A stretch of 64,000 bases of DNA, taken from NCBI GenBank assembly GCA_040221095.1, contig JAVJVP010000002.1:1-64000 (forward strand), read 5' to 3'. Source of the stretch: UBA1479 sp040221095 (lineage in GTDB: Bacteria > Pseudomonadota > Alphaproteobacteria > Rhodospirillales > Casp-alpha2). The notes under the pieces were generated by a model. The model was not told the origin of the DNA, did not search any database, and was given only the letters and a program-made list of their open reading frames with translations. Below, one piece after another: positions 29,191 to 37,175 of the stretch; the first letter of the stretch is position 1, and every line of letters begins with the position of its first letter. The translations under genes were made by a program, and so were the position numbers.

Positions 29191-30265
29191 ATTTGCTGAG
29201 AATGATCTCGACGCGCCGGTTCTGCGGCTCGCGGGCACCATCCGGCGTCTGCACCAGGGGTTCGCGTTCGCCCTTCCAGCGCACGACGACCTCGCTCGCG
29301 GGAATGCCCAGGCGGGCCAATTCGCCCATCACCGCGTCGGCGCGGCGCTTGGACAGACGCAGGTTATAGGCGTCCGTGCCCGAGCGGTCGGCATGGCCCG
29401 TGGTTTCGATGCGGGTCACCGTCATGGTCTTGGAATTGGCGGCGGCGGCCTTGATGATCGCCTGGGCGTCGGCGGTCAGGTCCGCCTTGTCCCAATCGAA
29501 GAACACCAGATAATTGCGCGGTGCTTCCGGCGCGGGCTTGGCCACCGGCTTCGGTTCCGGCGCGGGGGCCGGCGCCTGAACGGGCACGGGCTGGGGTTCG
29601 GCCTTCGGCATGGGTTTCGGCGCGCCGAAGGACCAGCGCAGGCCGACCATGATGCGGTGTTCGCCGGAATCGGCATCAACATCGATGCCGGAATCGGTGC
29701 GCAGGTCGCGGTCCATGGCGCCGACATAGCGGTATTCCGTGAACAGACCCAATTGATCGTCGATCTTATAGGTCACGCCGGCGATGCCCTGGTAGGCGAA
29801 CACCTGATCGCTTTTCGAGATGCGCGAGCCGCCGACCGGCGACAGGTCGTTGGCATCGATCACAGCGGCGCCGATCCCGGCGCCGACATAGGGCGTCCAG
29901 CGGGAGTTGGTCTTGAAATCGTACAAACCGTTGAACATCAGGCCGAACATGGACGTCTCGCCCGAACCATTGGTGCCGGAGAACGAATCCACGTTGGCGT
30001 TGCTGTAGGAAAGTTCCGCCTCGCCGCGCCAGTTGTCGGAGAACGTCGTGCCCAGCGCGATGGCGCCGGCAAAGCCGAGGTCCGATTCCTGTGTGGTGCT
30101 GACACCCGTTCCCGTCATGTCCCAGTCGCGCGGCTGGGTCACCCCGAACGCGCCCGAGACATAAGGCCCGGGCGACTGCGCCTGGGCGGGTCCGGTCACG
30201 GCGAAGGCCGCAAGCGCGACGGCGCCGGCGGCCAGTAAGTTCTTGAATTCCTGCACGTTATCCAC
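29189..30265 (-). CDS. OmpA-family outer membrane protein
   Basis: About 358 residues. A signal peptide (KNLLAAGAVALAAFAVTGPAQAQ), an eight-stranded beta-barrel of the OmpA/OMP_b-brl type (PYVSGAFGV through GEHRIMVGLRWSFG, about 25-215), a Pro/Ala/Lys linker, and a C-terminal OmpA domain that binds peptidoglycan (FFDWDKADLTADAQAI, then TGHADRSGTDAYNLRLSKRRADAV, ending RRVEIILSK). A GTG start is chosen for a proper signal peptide; the upstream in-frame codons are unlikely. A perfect TATAAT lies just upstream. Confidence 0.9.
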   Translation of the reverse strand: MDNVQEFKNLLAAGAVALAAFAVTGPAQAQSPGPYVSGAFGVTQPRDWDMTGTGVSTTQESDLGFAGAIALGTTFSDNWRGEAELSYSNANVDSFSGTNGSGETSMFGLMFNGLYDFKTNSRWTPYVGAGIGAAVIDANDLSPVGGSRISKSDQVFAYQGIAGVTYKIDDQLGLFTEYRYVGAMDRDLRTDSGIDVDADSGEHRIMVGLRWSFGAPKPMPKAEPQPVPVQAPAPAPEPKPVAKPAPEAPRNYLVFFDWDKADLTADAQAIIKAAAANSKTMTVTRIETTGHADRSGTDAYNLRLSKRRADAVMGELARLGIPASEVVVRWKGEREPLVQTPDGAREPQNRRVEIILSK

Positions 30266-30301
30266 CAAACTTTCGGTTCTGCGACAAAATCGTTGCAACG
30301 C

Positions 30302-30307
30302 ATTATA
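30302..30307 (-). promoter_or_regulatory. Consensus -10 for the ompA-type gene
   Basis: Minus-strand TATAAT (complement of ATTATA) lies 36 bases upstream of the GTG start. The region 17-18 bases further upstream does not hold a good -35; instead there is a small dyad GTTGC/GCAAC, so activation by a regulator is possible. Confidence 0.4.
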
Positions 30308-30366
30308 ACCGATCCTGCGTTGCCGCGCCGCAACAATTCCAAGATTTTTTTGTGCCCGGCGACGCG

Positions 30367-31209
30367 TCAGTTGGGTGTGCCAGCCCCGTCGAACGGGCGG
30401 TCATGGGTCAGGGACGGCACCTTGGCCCGCGCCTTGTCGACCAGATCCAGGTCGATCTCGGCCAGCACGATGCCCGTGTCCTCGCCGCCATCGGCGAGGA
30501 CCTCGCCCCAGGGATCGACGATCAGCGAATGGCCGTAGGTCTTGCGCCCGTCCATGTGTTCGCCGGTCTGCGCCGGGGCGAACACGAAGCATCCCGTCTC
30601 GACCGCCCGGGCGCGCATCAGGATATGCCAATGGGCGCGGCCCGTGGGCCGGGTGAAGGACGCCGGGATGGCGATCATCTGCGCCCCGGCCTGGGCCAGG
30701 CCCCGGTAGAGATGCGGAAAACGGATATCGTAGCAGATGGTCAGGCCCAGCTTGCCCCAGGGCGTGTCGGCGACGACGGCGCGGGTCCCCGGCTCGTAGC
30801 TTTTGCTTTCCCGGTAGCTTTCGCCGTTTTCCAGATCGACATCGAACATGTGGATCTTGTCGTAGGTCGCGACGATCTCACCCGTGTCGGAAATCAGCAC
30901 AGAACGGTTGGCGAATTTCCGGTCCTGGGTTTCGTGTTCGACGACCATGGAGCCGATCAGGACCCATACGCCGGCCTCGCGGGCGGCATCGCGGAACCGG
31001 GGCAGGTTGGCGTCGGCGGCGAAGGACGTGACCTTAGGCGCGACGTTCTTGGCCCCCGTTTCGACCAGGGTGACGACCTCGGGAAACATCACGAAGTCGG
31101 CGCCCAAGCCAGCGGCTTCCTTGATGCGGGCGACGATCATGTCGCCGTTGGCGGCGGGATCGTTGCCCGAATTGGTCTGCACCAGGGCGGCGGTGAAGGT
31201 CCGGCTCAT
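30367..31209 (-). CDS. Carbon-nitrogen hydrolase, Nit1/omega-amidase type
   Basis: 280 residues, nitrilase superfamily. The catalytic triad is complete: E44 in VMFPEVV, K118 in DKIHMFDVDL, and C159 in LTICYDIRFP. The DKIHMFDVDL and YDIRFPHLYR motifs are typical of Nit1/NIT2-like proteins, which hydrolyse deaminated glutathione or alpha-keto acid amides. It follows grxC by 9 bases on the same strand, a pairing seen in many alphaproteobacteria and consistent with glutathione metabolite repair. Confidence 0.92.
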   Translation of the reverse strand: MSRTFTAALVQTNSGNDPAANGDMIVARIKEAAGLGADFVMFPEVVTLVETGAKNVAPKVTSFAADANLPRFRDAAREAGVWVLIGSMVVEHETQDRKFANRSVLISDTGEIVATYDKIHMFDVDLENGESYRESKSYEPGTRAVVADTPWGKLGLTICYDIRFPHLYRGLAQAGAQMIAIPASFTRPTGRAHWHILMRARAVETGCFVFAPAQTGEHMDGRKTYGHSLIVDPWGEVLADGGEDTGIVLAEIDLDLVDKARAKVPSLTHDRPFDGAGTPN

Positions 31210-31218
31210 GATCCCGGC

Positions 31219-31482
31219 CTAGCCGAGGCCCAGGATGACGTCGAGCGCACCCTTGGCGTCCAGCTGATGAATGCCGTCGCAGTCGCCGATGTGGTCGCCG
31301 TCGACGAACACCTGGGGCACCGAGGTCGCACCCCCCGCCCGCGCCGACATTTCCTTGCGCTTGGCCGGGGCCATCATCACGTCGATTTCCTCGAACGCCA
31401 CGCCCTTGTCGGTCAGCAGGCGCTTGGCCGCATGGCAATAGGGGCAGAAGGGGCTGGTATAGATTTCGATTTTCTTGGTCAC
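31219..31482 (-). CDS. grxC: Glutaredoxin 3
   Basis: About 87 residues with the dithiol active site CPYC (C13, C16) in IYTSPFCPYCHAAKRLL and the glutathione-binding TSVPQVFVDG and GDCDGIHQLDAKG. It reduces disulfides and glutathione mixed disulfides in the cytosol. A GTG start giving TKKIEIYTS fits the family length; a GTG 39 bases earlier is possible. It lies between comF and nit on the minus strand, a common order. Confidence 0.93.
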   Translation of the reverse strand: MTKKIEIYTSPFCPYCHAAKRLLTDKGVAFEEIDVMMAPAKRKEMSARAGGATSVPQVFVDGDHIGDCDGIHQLDAKGALDVILGLG

Positions 31483-31625
31483 GGCGGCGGGTCCCAAACT
31501 CAAACGCGGATCATTCCGCACCCCTTATATAGGTCCCGGCCACCCCTAGGAAAGGGCCGCCGATCCTTAACCCCCTCTATCCGCGCGTGGCAGCCGATCT
31601 TCAGTTTGCGCGCGGCCGCCGGTAT

Positions 31626-32450
31626 TCAGTTTGCGCGCGGCCGCGCGACGCGGGCCAGGGTCAGCACGTCGACCGCCCCGGCCCCGGCGCGCAGCAAAAC
31701 CCGGGTACAGGCCTCGACCGTCGCCCCCGTGGTGAACACGTCGTCGACCAGCAGCACGCGGGCACCGCGCAGCCTTGCCTGAAACTTGGGCTTGAGGTGG
31801 AAGGCGCCCTGCACGTTGCGCAGCCGCCCCGCCGCCCCCAGGCCGCCCTGGGGCGGGGTGCGGCGGCGGCGCACCAGAAGGTCCGGGATCACCGGCAAAT
31901 GCCCCCTGGCCGGCCGCGCCGCGCGGGCCACGGCCTGGGCCAGCAGGGCCGACTGGTTGTAGCGTCGGCGCCAGAACCGCGTCCAATGCAGGGGTACCGG
32001 GGCGATGATGTCGGCCTCGGCAATCAATTCCGCCCCGGCGCGGGCCAGCCAGCGTCCGAAGGCGGGCGCGGCCTCGGTGCGGTCGCCATGCTTGAAGCCC
32101 AGGACCATGCCCCGGCTGGCGTCGTCATAGACCAGCACCGCGCGGGCCCGCTCATATACCGGCGGGCGGCGGATGCAGGCGGCGCAGAGCGCCCCCGCCC
32201 CGGCGTCGTACTCGAAAGGCGTGCCGCAGCGCGCACAGGCGGGATCGCTTAAGAACGTCACCGCGTCCCAGCAGGGCGGGCACAGGCTGCCGGGCTCCCC
32301 CACCATCCCGCCGCAGGCCAGGCAATGGGGCGGCAGGATGACGTCCAGCAGCCGCCGGCCGGCCGTCTTCAGCCCGGCGGCAAGCGCGCCGCCGCCGTCC
32401 GATGCAGCGCCGTCCAAGGCGCCGTTTATGCCGGGCGAACGATGTGTCAT
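31626..32450 (-). CDS. comF: ComF family protein (phosphoribosyltransferase-like)
   Basis: 274 residues. An N-terminal zinc ribbon with four cysteine pairs (CLACGG, CPPC, CARCG, CAAC) is followed by a PRTase domain with the PRPP-binding motif VLLVDDVFTTGAT. ComF is required for DNA uptake in naturally competent bacteria, but homologues are widespread without known competence. The start is set at MTHRSPG; longer in-frame sequence upstream runs through the divergent gene and lacks homology. The starts of this and the divergent methyltransferase gene are only 9 bases apart. Confidence 0.9.
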   Translation of the reverse strand: MTHRSPGINGALDGAASDGGGALAAGLKTAGRRLLDVILPPHCLACGGMVGEPGSLCPPCWDAVTFLSDPACARCGTPFEYDAGAGALCAACIRRPPVYERARAVLVYDDASRGMVLGFKHGDRTEAAPAFGRWLARAGAELIAEADIIAPVPLHWTRFWRRRYNQSALLAQAVARAARPARGHLPVIPDLLVRRRRTPPQGGLGAAGRLRNVQGAFHLKPKFQARLRGARVLLVDDVFTTGATVEACTRVLLRAGAGAVDVLTLARVARPRAN

Positions 32451-32459
32451 ACAGATACG

Positions 32460-33407
32460 ATGACCGAAACGATCCATGTGTTCAATCGCGCCAAGGTGCG
32501 CCATCACCGCGACCGCGCGGCGCCCCTGCTCGACGCCCACGGCTTCCTGTTCGAGGAAACCGCCGACCGTCTGGCCGACCGCCTCGACGACATCACCCAC
32601 CGCTTTCCCCTGGCCCTCGACCTGGGCTGTCACGGCGGCGAGATGGGCAGGCTGGTGTTCGGCCCCCGCACCATGGGCCGCGGCGGGATCGAAACCCTGA
32701 TCCAGGCCGACCTGTCGCCCGCCATGGCGCGCCGGGCCCATGGCTCCGGCCTGCCGACCCTGGCGGCGGACGAGGAATTCCTGCCCTTCGCCGACGCCAC
32801 CTTCGACGCCGTGCTGTCCAACCTGTCGCTGCATTGGGTCAACGACCTGCCGGGGGCGTTGCTGCAGATCCGCCGGGCGCTGAAGCCCGACGGGCTGTTC
32901 CTCGCCTCCATGCTGGGCGGCGGCACCTTGGCCGAACTGCGCGACTGCCTGGCCGAGGCCGAGATCGAGATCTGCGGCGGCCTGAGCCCCCGGGTGTCGC
33001 CCTTCGCCGACGTGCGCGATCTGGGCGGCCTGTTGCAGCGCGCGGGCTTTTCCCTGCCCGTGGTCGACGCCGATCAGGTCACCGTCAGCTATGAAACGCC
33101 CATGAAGCTGCTCTACGATCTGCGCGCCATGGGTGAAAGCAACGCGGTCGCCGAGGCCAGGTCGGGCCTGGCCCGGCGCGACGTTCTGGCCCGCGCCATG
33201 GCGATGTACGAGGAGCGCCACCGCGACGGCGACGGCCGTTACCCCGCGACCTTCCGCATTTTGACCCTGACCGCCTGGGCCCCGGCCCCGACCCAGCAGC
33301 AGGCCCTGCGCCCCGGCAGCGCCCAGACCCGCCTGGCCGACGCCCTGGGCACGGCGGAAATCAGCCTGGGCGAGAAGGCGCAGCCCAAGGCCCCCTCCAG
33401 GGATTGA
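32460..33407 (+). CDS. NDUFAF5-like class I methyltransferase/hydroxylase
   Basis: 315 residues. It opens IHVFNRAKVRHHRDRAAPLLDAHGFLFEETADRLADRLDDITHRFPLALDLGCHGG, closely following mitochondrial NDUFAF5, a SAM-fold protein that hydroxylates an arginine of complex I subunit NDUFS7. The motif LSNLSLHWVNDLPGAL is also as in that family. A role in complex I assembly is therefore plausible but inferred. BioC is the alternative relative. The ATG shares the tiny gap with the divergent comF, so its 5' leader must lie within comF, or the mRNA is nearly leaderless. Confidence 0.85.
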   Translation: MTETIHVFNRAKVRHHRDRAAPLLDAHGFLFEETADRLADRLDDITHRFPLALDLGCHGGEMGRLVFGPRTMGRGGIETLIQADLSPAMARRAHGSGLPTLAADEEFLPFADATFDAVLSNLSLHWVNDLPGALLQIRRALKPDGLFLASMLGGGTLAELRDCLAEAEIEICGGLSPRVSPFADVRDLGGLLQRAGFSLPVVDADQVTVSYETPMKLLYDLRAMGESNAVAEARSGLARRDVLARAMAMYEERHRDGDGRYPATFRILTLTAWAPAPTQQQALRPGSAQTRLADALGTAEISLGEKAQPKAPSRD

Positions 33408-33455
33408 GGCCGCCCCGTCACCGGACCGCAACACTTGGGCGCTAGAGTCCGGCCC

Positions 33456-34133
33456 ATGAATGTGATGGCCGGCAGCATATTCAACCGGGTCGATGGCTAT
33501 ATCGACGCCCTGTTCGCGCCCGAGGACGCGGTTCTCGCGGCGGCCCAGGCCCGCGCCCGCGCGGCGGGCCTGCCGGACATCCAGGTCTCCGCCAACCAGG
33601 GCAAGCTGCTTTACCTGTTCGCCAGGCTGATCGGCGCCCGGCATGTGCTGGAGATCGGCACCCTGGCCGGCTATTCGACGCTCTGGCTGGCCCGGGCCCT
33701 GCCCGAGGACGGCCGCCTGATCACCCTGGAACTGGACCCGGACCATGCCCGGGTGGCGCGGGACAACGTCGCCGCCGCCGGCCTGGCCGCCAAGATCACC
33801 GTCGTCACCGGCCCGGCGCTGGACACCCTGCCGACCCTGGAAGGGGCCGGCGCGCCCTCTTTCGATCTGGTGTTCATGGACGCCGACAAGGTGAACTTTC
33901 CAAGCTACCTGGACTGGGCCCTGAAGCTGGCCCGGCCCGGGGCGCTGATCCTGGCCGACAACGTGATCCGCAGCGGCAAGGTGCTGGCCCCGGAAGACGA
34001 CGATCCCTCGGCCCTGGGTGCCGCCGCCTTCAACCGCCAGATCGCGCGCAACCCCAGGCTCGAGGCGGTGATCCTGCAACAGGTCGGGATCAAGGGCCAC
34101 GACGGCCTGGCGGTCGCCCGCATTCGCGACTGA
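33456..34133 (+). CDS. Class I O-methyltransferase (COMT/CCoAOMT-like)
   Basis: 225 residues. Motif I VLEIGTLAGYSTLWLARALP (about 62-80), LITLELDPDHARVARDN, and the metal-binding FDLVFMDADKVNFPSYLDWAL are characteristic of the cation-dependent O-methyltransferase family (Methyltransf_3) acting on catechol-type hydroxyls. The substrate is unknown. It begins 48 bases after the NDUFAF5-like gene on the same strand and is followed by sfsA, likely one transcript. Confidence 0.9.
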   Translation: MNVMAGSIFNRVDGYIDALFAPEDAVLAAAQARARAAGLPDIQVSANQGKLLYLFARLIGARHVLEIGTLAGYSTLWLARALPEDGRLITLELDPDHARVARDNVAAAGLAAKITVVTGPALDTLPTLEGAGAPSFDLVFMDADKVNFPSYLDWALKLARPGALILADNVIRSGKVLAPEDDDPSALGAAAFNRQIARNPRLEAVILQQVGIKGHDGLAVARIRD

Positions 34134-34192
34134 GCGCCCGCAGCAAACCCGAAGCGTTGAATTTTCCGGGGGCGGGGAGTAGCTTCCCGGCC

Positions 34193-34900
34193 ATGAAGTT
34201 TCACGCCCCCCTCGTCAAAGGCACCCTGGTCAAGCGCTACAAGCGCTTCATGGCCGATGTGACCCTGAAAGACGGCACCGTCGTCACGGCCCATTGCGCC
34301 AATTCCGGGTCCATGCTGTCGGTCAACGAGCCGGGGGCCGAGGTCTGGATCAGCCCGGCCGCCAATCCGGACCGCAAGCTGAAATGGACCTGGGAGCTGA
34401 TCCGCATCGGCGAGACCCTGGTCGGCATCAACACGGCCCTGCCCAACGCCATCGTCGCCGACGCAATCGACGCCGGGAAAGTGCCCGAGCTGACCGGCTA
34501 CGCGACCCTGCGCCGCGAGGTCAAATACGGGCATAATTCCCGCATCGACATTCTGCTGGAAGACCCCCAGAAGGGCCTGTGCTACGTCGAGATCAAGAAC
34601 GTCACCATGCGCCGGAACCTGGCCGACGGGCCGCTGGAATTTCCCGACGGGGTCACCTCGCGGGGCGCCAAGCACCTTGTGGAGTTGGCCGACATGGTTT
34701 CCCAGGGCCACCGCGCGGTGATGCTGTATCTGGTGCAGCGCGAGGACGGCGACCGCTTCGAGATCGCCGGCGACATCGATCCGGCCTATGCGGACGGCCT
34801 GGAAGAGGCGCGCATGAAGGGGATCGAGGTTCTATGCTACCGCTGCACCGTCACGCCCAAGGACATTTCCCTCAGCGAACCCGTGCCGGTCGCACCGTAA
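34193..34900 (+). CDS. sfsA: SfsA family DNA-binding/sugar fermentation stimulation protein
   Basis: 235 residues. The family signature is clear: LVKGTLVKRYKRFMADVTL, VTAHCANSGSM, GYATLRREVKYGHNSRIDILLE, and CYVEIKNVTM. The N-terminal OB fold and C-terminal restriction-endonuclease-like core (the D-E-K residues lie in RIDILL...VEIKN) are recognisable. SfsA has been linked to maltose metabolism and nucleic-acid binding, but its biochemical role is unclear. It precedes map by 96 bases. Confidence 0.93.
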   Translation: MKFHAPLVKGTLVKRYKRFMADVTLKDGTVVTAHCANSGSMLSVNEPGAEVWISPAANPDRKLKWTWELIRIGETLVGINTALPNAIVADAIDAGKVPELTGYATLRREVKYGHNSRIDILLEDPQKGLCYVEIKNVTMRRNLADGPLEFPDGVTSRGAKHLVELADMVSQGHRAVMLYLVQREDGDRFEIAGDIDPAYADGLEEARMKGIEVLCYRCTVTPKDISLSEPVPVAP

Positions 34901-34996
34901 CAAGACTGGTCGCGCCCGCAGAGAAGGTCTGGTAAAACGGTCGCGAGACACCACATCCGGCTTGCCTTTGCGAATTTATCGCCTATTTGAGACGCC

Positions 34997-35818
34997 ATGA
35001 AAGAGATCGTCAAAACCGTGCCGTCCCGCGACGGCCGCCAGATCAAGATCCACGGGCCCGAGGGCTTCGCGGGCATGCGCGCGGCAGGATTGCTGGCGGC
35101 GGAAACGCTCGACATGATCACGCCCCACGTCAAGCCGGGCGTGACGACGGAACGCCTGGACGAACTCTGCCACCAGTTCATCGCCGATCACGGCGCCATC
35201 GCCGCCCCGCTCAATTACCGCGGCTTTCCGAAATCCATCTGCACCTCGGTCAACCATGTGGTCTGCCACGGCATTCCCGGGGCCAAGGTGCTGGAGGACG
35301 GCGACTGCGTGAACATCGACGTCACCACCATCGTCGACGGCTGGCACGGCGACACGTCGCGCATGTTCCATGTCGGCAAGCCCAAGGTGAAGGCGGAAAA
35401 GCTGGTCGACACCACCTTCGAGGCCATGTGGGAAGGCATCAACATGGTGCGCCCGGGGGCCCGCCTGGGCGACATCGGTCAGGCGATCCAGACCTATGCC
35501 GAGGCAAGGCGCTATTCCGTGGTCCGCGATTTCTGCGGCCACGGCCTGGGCAAGGTGTTCCACGATGCGCCCAACATCATGCATTTCGGCCGCGCCGGCG
35601 ACGGCGACACCCTGCACGAAGGCATGTTCTTCACCATCGAGCCGATGATCAACGCCGGCAAGTTCGACGTGAAGATCCTGGCCGACGGCTGGACCGCCGT
35701 GACCAAGGACCGGTCGCTGTCGGCCCAGTTCGAGCATTCCATCGGCGTCACGGCGGACGGCTTCGAGGTCTTCACCCTGTCGCCCAAAGGCCTGGACCGG
35801 CCGCCCTACAAGGCCTGA
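34997..35818 (+). CDS. map: Methionine aminopeptidase, type I
   Basis: 273 residues. It removes the initiator methionine from nascent proteins. All five metal ligands are recognisable: the two Asp in NIDVTTIVDGWHGDTSRMF, the His in GHGLGKVFH, and the Glu in IEPM and in FEHSIGVT. An N-terminal segment of about 15 residues precedes the usual start of the fold. It is followed 15 bases later by radC, an order seen in alphaproteobacteria. Confidence 0.96.
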   Translation: MKEIVKTVPSRDGRQIKIHGPEGFAGMRAAGLLAAETLDMITPHVKPGVTTERLDELCHQFIADHGAIAAPLNYRGFPKSICTSVNHVVCHGIPGAKVLEDGDCVNIDVTTIVDGWHGDTSRMFHVGKPKVKAEKLVDTTFEAMWEGINMVRPGARLGDIGQAIQTYAEARRYSVVRDFCGHGLGKVFHDAPNIMHFGRAGDGDTLHEGMFFTIEPMINAGKFDVKILADGWTAVTKDRSLSAQFEHSIGVTADGFEVFTLSPKGLDRPPYKA

Positions 35819-35833
35819 TCCGGGGACGGGCCG

Positions 35834-36544
35834 GTGGCGGCGGGCGACGACGATCAGCCTGACACGGCCAAAACCCCGCATTTCCACGGCCATCGCCAAC
35901 GCCTGAAGGACCGGTTTCTCGCGTCCGGGGGCGACCAGCTTGCCGATTACGAATTGCTGGAACTGCTGCTGTTCCAGGCCCTGCCCCGGCGCGACGTCAA
36001 GCCCCTGGCCAAGGACCTGCTGGACCGCTTCGGCTCGTTCGCCGGGGTGGCGACGGCGGAGGCATCGCTGATCCGCCAGGTGCCGGGGGCCGGCGACGCG
36101 GTGGTGGTGGCGCTCAAGACCGTGGCGGCGGCGGCCGAACGCCTGGCCCGGGACGAGTTGGCGGCCGCGCCCGTGTTGGGCAACTGGGACAAATTGTTGA
36201 AATATTGCCGCACGGCCATGAGCCGCGAAGGCCGCGAGCAGTTCCGCGTTCTCTACCTCAACCGCAAGAACGTGCTGATCAAGGACGAGGTGCAGTGGCG
36301 CGGCACCATCGACCATACGCCGCTGTATCCGCGCGAGGTCGTCAAGCGGGCCCTGGAACTGCAGGCCGCCGCCCTGATCATGGTGCACAACCATCCGTCC
36401 GGCGACCCGACCCCGTCCCAGGCCGACATCGACATGACCCGCCAGGTCGCCGAGGCCGCGAAAAGCATGGGCATCGTCCTGCACGACCACCTGATCGTCG
36501 CAAAATCGGGCCATACGTCGTTCCGCGACATGGGATACCTGTAG
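35834..36544 (+). CDS. radC: RadC family JAB/JAMM protein
   Basis: 236 residues. An N-terminal helix-hairpin-helix region (LADYELLELLLFQALPRRDVKPLAKDLLDRFGSFAGVATA) and the C-terminal JAMM domain with HNHPSGDPTPSQAD (first His about 185) are intact. RadC was once linked to DNA repair; its real function is unsettled. The start is a GTG 15 bases past map. It converges with the DUF2062 gene, 13 bases apart. Confidence 0.92.
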   Translation: MAAGDDDQPDTAKTPHFHGHRQRLKDRFLASGGDQLADYELLELLLFQALPRRDVKPLAKDLLDRFGSFAGVATAEASLIRQVPGAGDAVVVALKTVAAAAERLARDELAAAPVLGNWDKLLKYCRTAMSREGREQFRVLYLNRKNVLIKDEVQWRGTIDHTPLYPREVVKRALELQAAALIMVHNHPSGDPTPSQADIDMTRQVAEAAKSMGIVLHDHLIVAKSGHTSFRDMGYL

Positions 36545-36557
36545 GCTTTGGCCGGGA

Positions 36558-37094
36558 TCAGGCCGAGGGTTCCGACGTCGCCTGTTTCAGGCGTTTGGCC
36601 ATGATGCGCTGACGGCGGTCGCGGATAAGCTTTAGGGACACCTTGTAGCCGACCCACGCGCCCGCGACGGCCCAGGGAATCCAGCCGACAGCCAGCGGCA
36701 GGCCGAACTGTTCCCAGACGTAGGCGAAATAATGGGCGACCTCCTGCCAGAAGGAGTCTTCCTGCCAAGCGGCGAAATTGAACAGCTTGGCGAAAGAATG
36801 ATATCCCGACACCGCGTCGAAACGGCCCAGCATCACCTGCCCGGTGACGTAGAAGCTGTAATACATGGGCACCATGGTGAAGACGTTGGAAATCCACACC
36901 CAGGCCAGGCCTTGGATCAAGTGGAAGCTGGTTTTGGGATGCAGACGGAACAGCAGCCATTGGGCGGTGACGATGGGCATCTGTATGCCGACCAGCGGCG
37001 TCAGGCCCCAGAACACGCCCCAGAACACGCCGCGCGCGGTGTATTCCGGTGAATGCGGACTGCGTTTCATGGGGACCAGGAGCTTGTAGCGCAT
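36558..37094 (-). CDS. DUF2062 inner-membrane protein
   Basis: 178 residues. The motif GVFWGVFWGLTPLVGIQMPIVTAQWLLFRLHPKTS is the DUF2062 signature; hydrophobic segments around 24-50, 60-85 and 135-155 suggest two or three membrane spans, with a basic C-terminus. Function unknown. An ATG 24 bases downstream (MKRSPHSPEY) is an alternative start. Confidence 0.85.
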   Translation of the reverse strand: MRYKLLVPMKRSPHSPEYTARGVFWGVFWGLTPLVGIQMPIVTAQWLLFRLHPKTSFHLIQGLAWVWISNVFTMVPMYYSFYVTGQVMLGRFDAVSGYHSFAKLFNFAAWQEDSFWQEVAHYFAYVWEQFGLPLAVGWIPWAVAGAWVGYKVSLKLIRDRRQRIMAKRLKQATSEPSA

Positions 37095-37175
37095 GAAGCG
37101 CTTGGCGCCCTGCCAGTATCCCGTCCCGTTGCCGTTTTTATTGGTACCCAGTGTTTTGCTCCCGGATGTGCTTTA

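Noticed and set aside
31626..34100. comF read as an 824-residue fusion protein
   Set aside because: Only the last 274 residues match ComF; the rest is antisense to the methyltransferase genes.
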